A stretch of DNA of 64,000 nt from Variovorax sp. PBL-E5. Its GTDB lineage: Bacteria; Pseudomonadota; Gammaproteobacteria; Burkholderiales; Burkholderiaceae_C. The stretch is taken from contig NZ_LR594671.1 of assembly GCF_901827185.1 (NCBI RefSeq), forward strand, positions 5,596,821 through 5,660,820, in the 5' to 3' direction. A model generated the notes under the pieces. It was not told the DNA's origin and did not search any database. It saw nothing but the letters and a program-made list of their open reading frames with translations. Made by a program: the position numbers and the translations under genes. Of the stretch, positions 55,025-64,000 are shown piece by piece (within the stretch, counting starts at the first letter, position 1; each line of letters begins with the position of its first letter).

Positions 55025-56025
55025 CAGATGACCTTCGCGCGCATGAGGTCGTGGGTGTTGAGCGCACCGACGAGGAGGCCGGCGGCATCGGTCACGAAGA
55101 GGCGAGTGATGCCGTATTGCTCCATCAGCTCCGCTGCTTCCACCGCCAGGGCGTCGACGCGGATCGTTCGCGGCGAGCGATGCATCACGGTCGCCGCCGT
55201 CGCCGTACGCAAGTCGGCGCCGGCTTCGACCAGCCGGCGCAGATCGCCGTCGGTGAAGATCCCCGCAGCCCGGCCGTCGGCTTCCATCACCGCGGCGGCG
55301 CCGAATCCCTGGATGCTCATCGCGCGCATGAGTTCGCTCACGTTGGCGCCCGGACCGACGCGCGGCACCTCGCCGCCGGTGCGCATGACGTCGCTCACGT
55401 GGGTCAGCAGCTTTCGGCCGAGCGCGCCGCCCGGATGCGAACGCGCGAAATCCTCGGTGCCGAAGCCGCGTGCATCGAGCAGCGCAACGGCCAGCGCGTC
55501 GCCGAGCGCCATTTGCGCCGTGGTGCTGGCGGTGGGTGCGAGGTTGAGCGGGCACGCTTCCTTTTCGACGCCGCTGTCGAGCACGATGTCGGCGTGGCGC
55601 GCCAGCGTCGAGTCGGCGCGGCCGGTCATCGCGATGAGCGGGACGCCCTGGCGCTTGACGACCGGAAGAATCACCGTGAGTTCCTCGACCTCGCCGCTGT
55701 TGGAGATGGCCAGCACGAGGTCCACCGACTTGATCATGCCGAGGTCGCCATGGCTCGCTTCGGCCGGGTGCACGAACATCGCCGGGGTGCCGGTCGACGC
55801 CAGCGTGGCGGCGATCTTGCGGCCGACGTGGCCGCTCTTGCCCATGCCCATGACCACCACGCGGCCGCGCACCTCGAGGATCTTGCGCACCGCGTCGACG
55901 AAGCTGACGCCGACACGTTGCTTGAGGCCCAGCACGGCTTCGGCTTCGATGTCGAAAGTGATACGCGCCCGCGCGAGCATCGCGTCGGGTTCGGCCGTCG
56001 AGGCCATGGCAGGGCGGGAACTCAT
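55024..56025 (-). CDS. kdsD: Arabinose-5-phosphate isomerase
   Basis: The 333-residue product has the SIS domain (VVVMGMGKSGHVGRKIAATLASTGTP, EASHGDLGMI, ISNSGEVEEL) and two C-terminal CBS domains (VSDVMRTGGEVP; ATVMHRSPRTIRVD). It converts ribulose 5-phosphate to arabinose 5-phosphate, the Kdo precursor. It starts the kdsD-kdsC-lptC operon and is divergent from the antiporter gene at 56101. Confidence 0.95.
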   Translation of the reverse strand: MSSRPAMASTAEPDAMLARARITFDIEAEAVLGLKQRVGVSFVDAVRKILEVRGRVVVMGMGKSGHVGRKIAATLASTGTPAMFVHPAEASHGDLGMIKSVDLVLAISNSGEVEELTVILPVVKRQGVPLIAMTGRADSTLARHADIVLDSGVEKEACPLNLAPTASTTAQMALGDALAVALLDARGFGTEDFARSHPGGALGRKLLTHVSDVMRTGGEVPRVGPGANVSELMRAMSIQGFGAAAVMEADGRAAGIFTDGDLRRLVEAGADLRTATAATVMHRSPRTIRVDALAVEAAELMEQYGITRLFVTDAAGLLVGALNTHDLMRAKVI

Positions 56026-56100
56026 CGCGGGATTTTATCGGCCGAGACCTGCCAGGGCACAAAGTGCAGGCGCCGCGGCCACATTCAGTAGCATCGGGCC

Positions 56101-58086
56101 ATGTCGTCGTTCGATCTCACGCTGATGTATTTGCTGGCTGCGGTGATCGGCGTGGTGATCTGCCGCTACCTCAAGCTGCCGCCGATGCTCGGCTACCTTT
56201 CGGCCGGCGTGCTCATCGGCCCGCACGCGCTGGCGCTGGCGCAGAACTCCGAGGGCATCCGGCATCTGGGCGAGTTCGGCGTCGTGTTCCTGATGTTCGT
56301 GATCGGCCTGGAATTCAGCCTGCCCAAGCTGCGCGCCATGCGCCGGCACGTGTTCGGCCTCGGCCTGTTGCAGGTGATGCTGACGATGGCGATCGCCACG
56401 GCGGGCGCGTTGCTGATCGCATCGCTGTTGCCGCCCGCCTGGCGCCTGGGCTGGCAGACCGCGCTCGCGCTGTCCGGTGCGCTCACCATGAGCAGCACGG
56501 CGATCGTGGTGAAGCTGATGGCCGAGCGGCTCGAACTCGACAGCGAACACGGCAAACGCGTGATGGGCGTGCTGCTGTTCCAGGACTTGGCCGTGGTGCC
56601 GTTGCTGGTGCTCATTCCGGCATTGGGTGCACCGCCGGAGGCCCTGCTCAAGGCGCTGGCCATCGCGCTGCTCAAGGCCATCTTCCTGGTCGGCGTGCTG
56701 CTCTACGGCGGTCCGCGCGTGATGCGATGGTGGCTCACGCTGGTTGCGCGCCGGCGCAGCGAGGAGCTCTTCATGCTCAATCTGCTGCTGGTCACGCTGG
56801 GCCTGGCATGGCTCACCCAACTCGCCGGGCTGAGCCTCGCGCTCGGTGCCTTCGTGGCCGGCATGCTGGTTTCGGAGACCGAGTTCAAGCACCAGGTCGA
56901 GACGGACATCCGGCCTTTTCACGACGTGCTGCTGGGCCTCTTCTTCATCACCATCGGAATGTCGCTCGACTGGCACATCGTGGTCGAGCGCTGGCTGCTG
57001 GTCGCCGTGCTGCTGTTGATGCCGCTGGCCTTCAAGCTGGTGCTGGTGACCGTGCTGGCGCGCCTGCTCGGCGCGACCTCGGGTGTGTCCCTGCGCACGG
57101 GCCTGTACCTCGCGCAGGCAGGCGAGTTCGGCTTCGTGCTGCTGACGCTGGCGCAAGGGCAGGACCTGTTGCCACGCTGGCTCGCGAACCCGGTGCTCGC
57201 ATCGATGGTGCTGTCGATGCTGGCGACGCCGTTCATCATCATGTACAGCAACGGCATCGTGCGAAAGCTGGTCGCGAGCGACTGGCTGCAGCAGTCGCTG
57301 CAGATGACGACGATCGCACGCAAGACCATCAACACCGCCAAGCACGTGATCATCTGCGGCTACGGACGCTGCGGACAGAATCTTGCGCGCGTGCTGGAGC
57401 GCGAGGGCATCCCATACCTCGCACTGGACCTGGACCCGGATCGCGTGCACCAGGCCGCCGCAGCCGGCGACTCGGTGGTGTTCGGCGATGCCGCCCGGCT
57501 GCAGGCGCTCATGGCGGCCGGCCTGGCCCGCGCCAGCGCGGTGGTCGTGACCTACCTCGATGTGCCAGGCGCGCTCAAGGTGCTGGCCAACACGCGCACC
57601 CATGCACCGCAGGTGCCGGTCATCGTGCGAACCCAGGACGATCGCGACCTGGAGCGCCTGCAGACAGCCGGTGCGACCGAGGTGGTGCCCGAGGCGATCG
57701 AAGGTTCCCTGATGCTGGCCAGCCATGCACTGGCCCTGGTCGGCGTGCCGATGCGCCGCGTGATTCGCGTGGTCCAGGACCAGCGCGACGCGCGCTACAA
57801 CCTGCTGCGCGGCTACTTCCATGGCGCCGACGACGACAACGCCGACGAACTCGACCACGAGCGGCTCAACAGCTTCACGCTCGCGGCCGGCGCGCGCGCC
57901 GTGGGATTGCCGCTCGATCGGCTCGCGCTGAGCGTGCTGGGTGTGCGTGTGGCGAGCCTGCGGCGACGCGACGGCAAGGCGGCGGAGGCCAGCGACGACA
58001 CGGTGCTGGAGGATGGCGACACGCTGGTCCTGTCCGGCAAGCCCGGCGCGCTCGCCATGGCGATCGACAAGTTGCAGAAGGGCTGA
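56101..58086 (+). CDS. Monovalent cation:proton antiporter-2 family protein (KefB/KefC/YbaL type)
   Basis: The 661-residue product has 12 or so transmembrane segments of the CPA2 type (LGYLSAGVLIGPHAL, LFMFVIGLEFSL-like FLMFVIGLEFSL, LGAFVAGMLVSETEF), then a TrkA-N Rossmann domain (HVIICGYGRCGQNLARVLE) and a TrkA-C-like domain near the end (AVGLPLDRLALSVLGVRV). It exchanges K+ or Na+ for protons, gated by nucleotide or redox signals. No strong ribosome-binding site. The pairing with kdsD is common in this group. Confidence 0.92.
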   Translation: MSSFDLTLMYLLAAVIGVVICRYLKLPPMLGYLSAGVLIGPHALALAQNSEGIRHLGEFGVVFLMFVIGLEFSLPKLRAMRRHVFGLGLLQVMLTMAIATAGALLIASLLPPAWRLGWQTALALSGALTMSSTAIVVKLMAERLELDSEHGKRVMGVLLFQDLAVVPLLVLIPALGAPPEALLKALAIALLKAIFLVGVLLYGGPRVMRWWLTLVARRRSEELFMLNLLLVTLGLAWLTQLAGLSLALGAFVAGMLVSETEFKHQVETDIRPFHDVLLGLFFITIGMSLDWHIVVERWLLVAVLLLMPLAFKLVLVTVLARLLGATSGVSLRTGLYLAQAGEFGFVLLTLAQGQDLLPRWLANPVLASMVLSMLATPFIIMYSNGIVRKLVASDWLQQSLQMTTIARKTINTAKHVIICGYGRCGQNLARVLEREGIPYLALDLDPDRVHQAAAAGDSVVFGDAARLQALMAAGLARASAVVVTYLDVPGALKVLANTRTHAPQVPVIVRTQDDRDLERLQTAGATEVVPEAIEGSLMLASHALALVGVPMRRVIRVVQDQRDARYNLLRGYFHGADDDNADELDHERLNSFTLAAGARAVGLPLDRLALSVLGVRVASLRRRDGKAAEASDDTVLEDGDTLVLSGKPGALAMAIDKLQKG

Positions 58087-58093
58087 CTCGCAC

Positions 58094-58115
58094 GCCGGTG
58101 CGGCGCCGCACCGGC
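58094..58115. terminator. Perfect 22-base palindrome between convergent genes
   Basis: GCCGGTGCGGC directly followed by GCCGCACCGGC, no loop bases and no T tract. It lies 8 bases after the antiporter stop and 26 bases before the stop of the convergent zinc-ribbon gene. It may end transcription weakly from both sides. Confidence 0.45.
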
Positions 58116-58140
58116 AGGAGGCTGGAGACCGAAGCCGCTT

Positions 58141-59025
58141 TCAGTCGGCCAGCGTCGGGTTTCGTTTTTCTTCGTCGATCTGCTGTTGGCGGCGCACCGC
58201 ATCGCATTGCGGGCTCGCCCTGAAATCGGCCTTGGCGCATTGCGCGGCCATGCACCGCGCACGCGCGAAGAAACTCAGGTCCGCGCAAGCCGTTTGCGGG
58301 TTCGGCGGCGCTGCGGGCGGCGGCGCGACGGCTTCGGGCGGCGGCGGTGCAGCCACCACGGCTGGCGCAGGCGCGGCCGCCGGTACGGGCACAGGCTTGC
58401 GTGGCTTCGGAACGGCGGCGATGCGAGGCTTGGCCACGGCCGCCGGCGCAGGCGGTGGTGGTGCGGGCTCCTCGGCCTTCGGGGGCGAGGGCGCGACGAT
58501 CTGCGCTTCGACCGAAGGCGCGACCGGCGCCACAGGTGGCTCGACAGGTGGAGGTGCGGGCAGGGCCATCGGCGCATCGGCGGGCGCCTGGTCGTTCGTC
58601 CCGGTGTCGTACACGTACCAGCCGCCGCCCACGACAACGAGGGCCGCGATCACACCGATCAGCCGCCAGGGGGCTCCGGACGCGCTCTTGCCGGGAGCGG
58701 GAGCGCCTCGTGATTTCGCCGATGCAGACGCGCGACCGATACGAGGAGACGACGCCAGAGGCATGCTCCCTGAAGCTGGCGAGGGCCGCGACAAGGCACC
58801 CGTGATGACCGTTGCCTCGTCCCGTGCGGCTGCCGGTCGAGGCACCGGCGCAGGATCGAAGATTCCCGGCGGCGCCACCGGAATCGGCAGAGGCATGCGC
58901 TGGGTCTCCGGCCAGTCGCCGCTGCCGGCCGCCGTCGATGTCTGGGCCAGTTTTCGACCGCATCCCTTGCAGAACCTCGCCCCATCCCGGTTTTCGGTCT
59001 GGCAGTCGCCGCACACCACAGCCAT
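58141..59025 (-). CDS. Zinc-ribbon membrane protein with proline/alanine-rich periplasmic region
   Basis: The 294-residue product has an N-terminal double-CxxC zinc ribbon (CGDCQ, CKGCG in residues 5-23), a disordered segment, one transmembrane helix (RLIGVIAALVVVGGGWYVY, about 122-140) and a long Pro/Ala/Val-rich stretch resembling a TonB-like linker. A small Cys-containing C-terminus follows (CADLSFFARARCMAAQCAKADFR, in pieces). Topology is probably zinc ribbon in the cytoplasm and the rest periplasmic. No function recognised; probably envelope related. Confidence 0.78.
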   Translation of the reverse strand: MAVVCGDCQTENRDGARFCKGCGRKLAQTSTAAGSGDWPETQRMPLPIPVAPPGIFDPAPVPRPAAARDEATVITGALSRPSPASGSMPLASSPRIGRASASAKSRGAPAPGKSASGAPWRLIGVIAALVVVGGGWYVYDTGTNDQAPADAPMALPAPPPVEPPVAPVAPSVEAQIVAPSPPKAEEPAPPPPAPAAVAKPRIAAVPKPRKPVPVPAAAPAPAVVAAPPPPEAVAPPPAAPPNPQTACADLSFFARARCMAAQCAKADFRASPQCDAVRRQQQIDEEKRNPTLAD

Positions 59026-59095
59026 GTCTAGCCCCCAAAAGATCCCGCAACCGGCCGGCCTGATTCGATGAAGGCTACGCCGGATGAGATGCCGC

Positions 59096-59563
59096 TCACG
59101 TCACTGCGACGCGCTTGGGCTTGTTAACCATCCGCTTGGCAATGACGGCGCCAAGTCCCAGTGTGAGTTCCAGCGCAAGGCCGGGTTGGCGGTTTGCCAT
59201 CTCGGAAAAGCGCACGGGCGTGAGGCGCCAGACGCGGGCGGCGCCGGTCGCAATCACATTGGCCGAGCGCGGCAGCCTGGAAAAGAAGGCACCTTCGCCG
59301 ACCACCGACCCGGGGTTGAGGATGGCCAGCTGCATCTGGCCCTTGTCGCCTATCAGATGCACGCTGAGCGCGCCGCTTTCGATGAAGAAGAGCGTGCGGT
59401 CGTTCGCACCTTGGTCGATCAGCACCTGCCCAGCGGCAAGGTCGGAAGGCTGCAGATAACTGGCAAAGGTTTCCCATTGTTGCGGATTGAGGGCCGGCAC
59501 GAACGCGTCATAGCTCGTGTTCTGCGCGATCGCGCGGCAAAGATCCTGGATGTTGGAGGACAT
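59096..59563 (-). CDS. Cyclic-nucleotide-binding domain protein (Crp-like sensor, no DNA-binding domain)
   Basis: The 155-residue product is a single cNMP-binding jelly roll: LQPSDLAAGQVLIDQG, LFFIESGALSVHL, PGSVVGEGAFFS (phosphate cassette-like, GEGAFFSRLPRSA) and a terminal helix. It lacks a helix-turn-helix, so it may act as a stand-alone sensor. The Arg-Ser-Ala of the phosphate cassette is present (RSA). Divergent promoters to mnmE are not needed; it is on the same strand, 86 bases upstream of nothing coding on the plus side. Confidence 0.85.
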   Translation of the reverse strand: MSSNIQDLCRAIAQNTSYDAFVPALNPQQWETFASYLQPSDLAAGQVLIDQGANDRTLFFIESGALSVHLIGDKGQMQLAILNPGSVVGEGAFFSRLPRSANVIATGAARVWRLTPVRFSEMANRQPGLALELTLGLGAVIAKRMVNKPKRVAVT

Positions 59564-59649
59564 GACTGCTACCCCTACTGTGCGAGGCGGAGTATCCGCG
59601 ATCGCCCGTAGATGTGGTGACAGAAGTCACTTGACCTAACACTTTTAGA

Positions 59650-61056
59650 TTACTTCCCGATGCAAAAGCGGGAAAAGATCACACCCAGCAGATCGTCGGC
59701 GCCGAACTCGCCCGTGATTTCATTCAGGGCGTTCTGCGCCAGGCGCAGCTCCTCGGCCAGCAGATCCAGCGATTGCGCCCGCGCAGACAGGTGCTCGGCG
59801 GCTATTTCGAGGTGCTGTCCGACCCGCGACAGCGCCTGGACATGGCGGGTGCGCGCGAGGTACACGCCCTCCGGAACGGCCTGCCAGCCCGCCAGTTCGA
59901 GCAGCCGTTGCCGCAACGACTCGATGCCGAATCCGGTCCGGGCGGACAGCACGACGCCCGTGGTGGTCGGCGCGTCGGCGGCGGCATCCTGCTTGCTCCA
60001 GATATCGAGCACCGGCACATAGGGCGGCAGCTTGGCTGCCAGCATGCGGGCGATCGCGGCGTCGGCCTCGGCATGGTCAGGCAACGCAACGCGCGTCAGA
60101 TCGTGCAGGAACAACACGGCGTCCGCGCCTTCGATCTGATTCCAGGCGCGCGCGACGCCGATCTGCTCGACCTCGTCGACGCTGTCGCGCAAACCGGCGG
60201 TGTCCACGACGTGCAGCGGGACGCCCTGGATCTGGATCGTTTGCGACACCACGTCGCGCGTGGTGCCCGCGACCGCACTCACGATGGCGAGTTCGGCACC
60301 CGCCAGCGCATTGAGCAGCGAGCTCTTGCCCGCGTTGGGCTGGCCCGCGATCACGACCTTGATGCCTTCGCGCAGCAACGCGCCCTGGCGCGCGCGCTGC
60401 TGCACCGCGCCGAGTTGCGCCTGCAGCGAAGCCAGTTGTCCGGATGCATCGGCCTTTTGCAGGAAGTCGATCTCTTCCTCGGGAAAGTCGAGGGTGGCTT
60501 CGACCAGCATGCGCAAGTGGATCAGCGCATCGCGCAGCGTGTGGATCTCCTGCGAAAAGGCGCCCGACAGCGAGCGCCCGGCACTGCGCGCCGCGGCTTC
60601 GGTGCTGGCGTCGATCAGGTCGGCGATCGCCTCTGCCTGCGCGAGATCGATCTTTCCATTGAGGAACGCGCGCTGGCTGAACTCCCCCGGCTGCGCCACG
60701 CGCAGGCCGCTCAGACGCGGCCGGCCGGTCGCCCGATCGATGTCGGCGGCGGCCTCGAGGCAGCGCGCCAGCAGGAGTTGCAGAACCACCGTACCGCCGT
60801 GCGCCTGCAGTTCGAGCACATTCTCGCCGGTGAACGAATGCGGTGCCGGAAAGTGGATGGCCAGACCGTGATCGATGGGCACGCCAGCCGCATCGCGAAA
60901 AGGCAGATAGGTCGCCTCGCGCGGCTTCAGGGCGCGTCCGCAGATCGCGGCAATCAGCGCATCGAGCTGCGCACCGGAGACGCGCACGATGCCGACGGCG
61001 CCGCGGCCGGAGGCCGTGGCGATGGCGACGATCGGATCGGTGGGGCGTGCAAGCAT
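59650..61056 (-). CDS. mnmE: tRNA uridine-5-carboxymethylaminomethyl modification GTPase MnmE
   Basis: The 468-residue product has the N-terminal formyl-THF domain ([12 protein letters not shown]), the GTPase P-loop GQPNAGKSS (238-246), G2/G3 ([12 protein letters not shown]) and the C-terminal catalytic Cys in CIGK (465-468). With MnmG it modifies the wobble uridine of several tRNAs. It lies 67 bases after yidC with an intrinsic terminator between them, so it has its own promoter. Length is standard. Confidence 0.97.
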   Translation of the reverse strand: MLARPTDPIVAIATASGRGAVGIVRVSGAQLDALIAAICGRALKPREATYLPFRDAAGVPIDHGLAIHFPAPHSFTGENVLELQAHGGTVVLQLLLARCLEAAADIDRATGRPRLSGLRVAQPGEFSQRAFLNGKIDLAQAEAIADLIDASTEAAARSAGRSLSGAFSQEIHTLRDALIHLRMLVEATLDFPEEEIDFLQKADASGQLASLQAQLGAVQQRARQGALLREGIKVVIAGQPNAGKSSLLNALAGAELAIVSAVAGTTRDVVSQTIQIQGVPLHVVDTAGLRDSVDEVEQIGVARAWNQIEGADAVLFLHDLTRVALPDHAEADAAIARMLAAKLPPYVPVLDIWSKQDAAADAPTTTGVVLSARTGFGIESLRQRLLELAGWQAVPEGVYLARTRHVQALSRVGQHLEIAAEHLSARAQSLDLLAEELRLAQNALNEITGEFGADDLLGVIFSRFCIGK

Positions 61057-61074
61057 GGGAACGATTCTCCAAGC

Positions 61075-61097
61075 AAAAAGGGCCGCTGCTGCGGCCC
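61075..61097 (-). terminator. Intrinsic terminator after yidC
   Basis: On the minus strand GGGCCGC-AGCA-GCGGCCC followed by TTTTTG. It lies 27 bases past the yidC stop and separates it from mnmE. Confidence 0.87.
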
Positions 61098-61123
61098 TTG
61101 TTCGACGGCGGTCCGACGACCGG

Positions 61124-62890
61124 CTACTTGCTGCGCTTGGTGCCCAGCACGCCCAGCCGCTTGTTGATGAACCATTGTTGCGTGATCGACAGCACGTTGT
61201 TCGTGATCCAGTACATCACGAGGCCGGCCGGGAAGAAGATGAACATCACGCTGAAGGCCAGCGGCATGATCCACATCAGCTTGGCCTGCATGGGATCCGG
61301 CGGCGTCGGGTTGAGCCAGGTCTGGAACAGCGAGGTTGCCGTCATCACGACCGGCAGGATGAACCACGGATCGGGTGCCGACAGATCATGGATCCAGCCG
61401 ATCCACGGCGCGTGGCGCATTTCGACGGAAGACAGCAGCACCCAGTACAGCGCGATGAAGACCGGAATCTGGATCACGATCGGGAAGCAGCCACCCATCG
61501 GGTTGACCTTCTCCTCGCGATAGATGCGCATCATCTCCTGCTGCATTTCCTGCGGCTTGTCCTTGAGCCGCTCGCGCATCTCCATCACCTTGGGATTGAT
61601 GGCCTTCATCTTGGCCATGCTTGCATAGGCCTTGGCATTGAGCCAATAGAACGCGGCCTTCAGCAGCACGACCAGCGCGACGATCGACCAGCCCCAGTTG
61701 CCCAGAATGCCATGCAGCTGGTTGAGCAACCAGTAGAGCGGCTTGGAGATGATCGCGAAGATGCCGTAGTCCTTGACCAGCTCGAGGCCGGGCGCGAGCG
61801 CCTCGAGCTTCTTTTCTTCTTCGGGGCCGGCGAACAGGTCGCTGTCGACGGTTTCCGTGGCGCCCGGCGCCAGCTTCGGCAGGTCGAGCACCATCGCGAC
61901 CGAGTACAGGTTATTGCCGAGGTCGGCCACGCGGAACTCGCGCTTGAGCTTGTCGCTGCCCGGTGCGTTGAGCAGCCAGGCCGAGACGAAATAGTGCTGC
62001 ACCATGGCCACCCAGCCGTTGTCAGCGGGCGCAGGCATCTCGACCTTCTTCTTCGCGATGTCGGTGAAGGCCAGCTTGTGGAACTTCTTTTCGTCGGTGT
62101 AGACGGCCGGGCCAGTGAAGGTGTTGGTGCCGAACATCGTGCCGGAGGCGACCGTGCCGTGGCGCACCAGTTGCAGATAGAGCTGCGGGTCGAGCGGCTC
62201 GTTGCTGACATTCACGATCTGGTGCTTGACGCGAATCGAATAGTCACCGCGCTGGAACACGTAGGTCTTGATGTACTTCAAGCCGCCGACGGGTTGCGAC
62301 TCGAAGGCCACCTCGAGCGTGTTCTGACCGTCGGCCAGTTCGCGCGGACCGCTGCGCGCGGTCATCAGTGTCAGGTGGTTGGGAAAGCGCTCGCCGGTAT
62401 CGACCGGATTGAGCAGACCGGTCTGCGCGACATAGCGCGTGGCGGGCGAGCCGTCTTCCATCAAGGTCACATCCTTGACTTCGTTCGGCGGAACGGGACG
62501 GCCGAGCACGCGCTGCACGGTTTCGAGCAGGCCGCCGTTGTTCGTCTGGTCGACGTACTTGCGCAGCTGCAATTGCGACAGCGTGCCGCCTTCACCGTCG
62601 AGCACGGCTTCGAACACATCGGTGGAGACCTTGACCTTCTCTCCGACGGCCGTCGCCGCGCCTTGCGTCGGAACCGCAGTGCCCACGGCGTTGCCGGCGG
62701 CGGGAAGAGCGCTGGCAGATGCGGATGCCCCAGGCGCAGCCGCGGAACCCGACGAATTTGCGGATACGGCCGTCTTGGCGGAAGGAAGGAAGGTCGGCTT
62801 GTGGCCGTTGTAGACCTGCCATTGGTCCCACAGCAGCACCAGCGAGAAGCCAAAAATCACCCACAGGATGGTGCGGCGGATATCGTTCAT
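61124..62890 (-). CDS. yidC: Membrane protein insertase YidC
   Basis: The 588-residue product has an N-terminal signal anchor ([18 protein letters not shown]), a large periplasmic domain and the C-terminal insertase core with five transmembrane helices ([48 protein letters not shown]). It inserts proteins into the inner membrane alone or with Sec. Its ATG overlaps the yidD stop (ATGA). Length is usual for a Gram-negative YidC. Confidence 0.97.
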   Translation of the reverse strand: MNDIRRTILWVIFGFSLVLLWDQWQVYNGHKPTFLPSAKTAVSANSSGSAAAPGASASASALPAAGNAVGTAVPTQGAATAVGEKVKVSTDVFEAVLDGEGGTLSQLQLRKYVDQTNNGGLLETVQRVLGRPVPPNEVKDVTLMEDGSPATRYVAQTGLLNPVDTGERFPNHLTLMTARSGPRELADGQNTLEVAFESQPVGGLKYIKTYVFQRGDYSIRVKHQIVNVSNEPLDPQLYLQLVRHGTVASGTMFGTNTFTGPAVYTDEKKFHKLAFTDIAKKKVEMPAPADNGWVAMVQHYFVSAWLLNAPGSDKLKREFRVADLGNNLYSVAMVLDLPKLAPGATETVDSDLFAGPEEEKKLEALAPGLELVKDYGIFAIISKPLYWLLNQLHGILGNWGWSIVALVVLLKAAFYWLNAKAYASMAKMKAINPKVMEMRERLKDKPQEMQQEMMRIYREEKVNPMGGCFPIVIQIPVFIALYWVLLSSVEMRHAPWIGWIHDLSAPDPWFILPVVMTATSLFQTWLNPTPPDPMQAKLMWIMPLAFSVMFIFFPAGLVMYWITNNVLSITQQWFINKRLGVLGTKRSK

Positions 62891-63180
62891 GAAGAAGACT
62901 TCTTGTCGTCGGAAGAAAGAAAGGAGAACAGCGATCCCGGCCTTTGGTTCCCGCGCTGCGCTTTCGGCGGAACCGGATCATGGCCACCCTGACACCAGGG
63001 CTGGCATCGGGCGATGCGGCGTAGCGTGAGATAGCTGCCGACTGCGGCGCCATGCTGCTCGAGCGCGCCGATCGCATACACCGAACAGGTGGGCTCGAAG
63101 CGGCACGACTGCCCCAGCCAGGGACTGAGCAGCACACGGTATGCCTTCACGAGGCCGATCAGCAGGCGCCGCATCATCAT
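62887..63180 (-). CDS. yidD: Membrane protein insertion efficiency factor YidD
   Basis: The 97-residue product has the YidD signature: LLIGLVKAYRVLLSPWLG, CRFEPTCSVYAIGALEQHG and ARCQPWCQGGHDPVP, with the conserved Cys residues. It helps YidC-dependent insertion at the membrane. Three in-frame ATGs lie at 63180-63174 (MMMRR); the first overlaps the rnpA stop. It carries a Ser-rich tail. Confidence 0.92.
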   Translation of the reverse strand: MMMRRLLIGLVKAYRVLLSPWLGQSCRFEPTCSVYAIGALEQHGAAVGSYLTLRRIARCQPWCQGGHDPVPPKAQRGNQRPGSLFSFLSSDDKKSSS

Positions 63181-63563
63181 GCGCGCGCCGCCACGGCGCG
63201 TTCCAACAACTGCTGGAGTTCGACACGCACGGCGGTCTTGAGTTTGTCCGAGACGGCGCTCACGAATTCCTTGCGATCGAAGCCGGAGCGCAAACGAACC
63301 ACGTGGGCCGCATGCGGCAACGCGCTTTCGGACGCCGCGGCCATGGCATAGATCTGCCGCTTGATGGCGTTGCGGGTCACGGCGCGACGAGCCCAGCGCT
63401 TGGGCACCATCGCGCCGAGCCACACGTCCTGCGCGTCGAACAGCGGCGCCGCACCAGGCGGCGCTTCGAGCGCACAGCGATGCAATGCGAAGTGAGCAGT
63501 GCGCGCCACGGTGGCACCTGCGAGGACAGCCTGGAATTGCGCGCGGGTCTTGAGCCGCTGCAT
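63177..63563 (-). CDS. rnpA: Ribonuclease P protein component
   Basis: The 128-residue product begins MQRLKTRAQFQAVLAG, the RnpA opening, with the conserved basic region VPKRWARRAVTRNAIKRQIY. It binds RNase P RNA and aids 5' maturation of tRNA. The frame is open farther upstream, but the ATG at 63563 begins the conserved part. It lies 68 bases after rpmH and overlaps yidD. Confidence 0.95.
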   Translation of the reverse strand: MQRLKTRAQFQAVLAGATVARTAHFALHRCALEAPPGAAPLFDAQDVWLGAMVPKRWARRAVTRNAIKRQIYAMAAASESALPHAAHVVRLRSGFDRKEFVSAVSDKLKTAVRVELQQLLERAVAARA

Positions 63564-63631
63564 GGAAGCCAACCGCGAGACGCCGACGGAGGTCGATGGC
63601 GGCAACGGTATGGCGGGCAGCGGCGATGCCG

Positions 63632-63766
63632 TCAGACGGCGAGGCGCTTGCGGCCCTTGGCGCGGCGGGCGTTGATCACGGCGCGGCCGCCGCGGGTCTT
63701 CATGCGAACGAGAAAACCGTGGGTACGGGCGCGGCGGACTTTGGATGCTTGGTAAGTGCGTTTCAT
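63632..63766 (-). CDS. rpmH: 50S ribosomal protein L34
   Basis: The 44-residue product, [18 protein letters not shown] through [11 protein letters not shown], is a complete L34. It is highly basic. It is the first gene of the rpmH-rnpA-yidD-yidC set and is divergent from dnaA, with 200 bases between. Confidence 0.97.
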   Translation of the reverse strand: MKRTYQASKVRRARTHGFLVRMKTRGGRAVINARRAKGRKRLAV

Positions 63767-63892
63767 GGTGATTTCCTGGCATACCCCGAAACACACAAAG
63801 AGTTTTCAGGGAAACCCGCGATTATCGCAAACATTCAGCCCCAGGACAATGCAGCGTCGGGCCTCACGCCCTTTTCGCCCTCGCGGAAGCGG

Positions 63893-63901
63893 TGTGGATA
63901 A
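63893..63901 (-). promoter_or_regulatory. DnaA box (perfect)
   Basis: TGTGGATAA on the plus strand, that is TTATCCACA on the minus strand, matches the consensus exactly. It lies 66 bases upstream of the dnaA start and could serve dnaA autoregulation or origin binding. Confidence 0.8.
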
Positions 63902-63942
63902 GGTTTTGACAAGTTAGAATCAGCGGCGCATCGCGGGTGCGA

Positions 63943-63951
63943 CTATCCACA
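63943..63951 (+). promoter_or_regulatory. DnaA box-like site, one mismatch
   Basis: CTATCCACA differs from TTATCCACA at its first base. It lies 16 bases upstream of the dnaA start codon and may overlap the ribosome-binding region. Confidence 0.55.
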
Positions 63952-63966
63952 ATACGAAGACGAGAG

Positions 63967-64000
63967 ATGGCCGAGGGACACACCACATTTCAAAGCACCC
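63967..64000 (+). CDS. dnaA: Chromosomal replication initiator DnaA (first 11 codons, window end)
   Basis: Only the N-terminus is visible (MAEGHTTFQST). The gene call rests on position: divergent from rpmH, after a perfect DnaA box and a box-like site, at the conserved rpmH-dnaA boundary. Eleven residues are too few to prove the family. A weak GACGAGAG lies just before the ATG. Confidence 0.7.
   Translation, partial: MAEGHTTFQST

Larger units (their letters stand above)
63767..63966. other. rpmH-dnaA divergent region, probable edge of oriC
   Basis: This 200-base gene-free region separates the rpmH and dnaA starts. It is richer in A/T than its neighbours near 63780-63830 and holds two DnaA-box-like sites. 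In many bacteria oriC lies here or just beyond dnaA; that it is the origin is inference. Confidence 0.6.

Overview
The window is about 64 kb of uniformly GC-rich chromosomal DNA, with codon third positions dominated by G or C. It ends at the replication-origin side of a genome: mnmE, yidC, yidD, rnpA and rpmH on the minus strand face the first codons of dnaA, with a perfect DnaA box between them. Gene content points to a betaproteobacterium of the order Burkholderiales, most likely Comamonadaceae and Variovorax-like. The pointers are a two-domain malic enzyme, a metX-metW pair behind a SAM-II type riboswitch, AmgK/MurU cell-wall recycling, and the order kdsD-kdsC-lptC. The species call is inference.

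Layout. 1-5 kb: a minus-strand operon for a secreted phosphoesterase, a di-heme MauG-type lipoprotein, a small lipoprotein and a truncated prolyl-4-hydroxylase-like oxygenase. 5-8.3 kb: a TetR regulator divergent from a VOC protein with a perfect operator between them, then an M14 metallopeptidase and an alpha/beta hydrolase. 8.2-16.2 kb: a defence locus. It holds a type I restriction-modification operon with two separate half-size specificity subunits (hsdS-like, hsdM, hsdS, hsdR), a translationally coupled M48 metallopeptidase, and a divergent metallo-beta-lactamase-fold protein with a degraded metal site. 16.3-25.8 kb: gap and tkt (carbon metabolism), speD coupled to murU, a large surface lipoprotein, pepP and a hydrolase. 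25.9-31.8 kb: a minus-strand membrane/polyamine module (SPFH protein, DUF4178 protein, DUF350 protein, membrane-anchored spermidine synthase homologue, Tat-exported FAD oxidase).

32-45.6 kb: maeB; a secreted barnase-like RNase with its barstar inhibitor; the envelope operon lptD-surA-ksgA; divergent amgK-rsmE; an M20 peptidase; a YidB-family protein; and an MFS transporter. 45.6-46.2 kb is a degraded-looking stretch with no convincing gene. 46.2-50 kb: a lipase, an M20 dipeptidase, a DUF72 protein and a bactofilin. 50.2-52.1 kb: metX-metW behind the SAM-II riboswitch. 52.4-53 kb: a glycine-rich RRM protein whose ribosome-binding site lies inside a perfect inverted repeat. 53-58 kb: SDR, lptC, kdsC, kdsD and a divergent CPA2 antiporter. 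58-59.6 kb: a zinc-ribbon membrane protein and a cyclic-nucleotide-binding protein. 59.6-64 kb: the conserved mnmE-yidC-yidD-rnpA-rpmH / dnaA block.

Several genes work on the outer envelope: LptD and LptC carry LPS, KdsD and KdsC make Kdo, SurA folds outer-membrane proteins, YidC and YidD insert membrane proteins, and AmgK and MurU recycle MurNAc. No tRNA, rRNA, insertion sequence or CRISPR array was seen.
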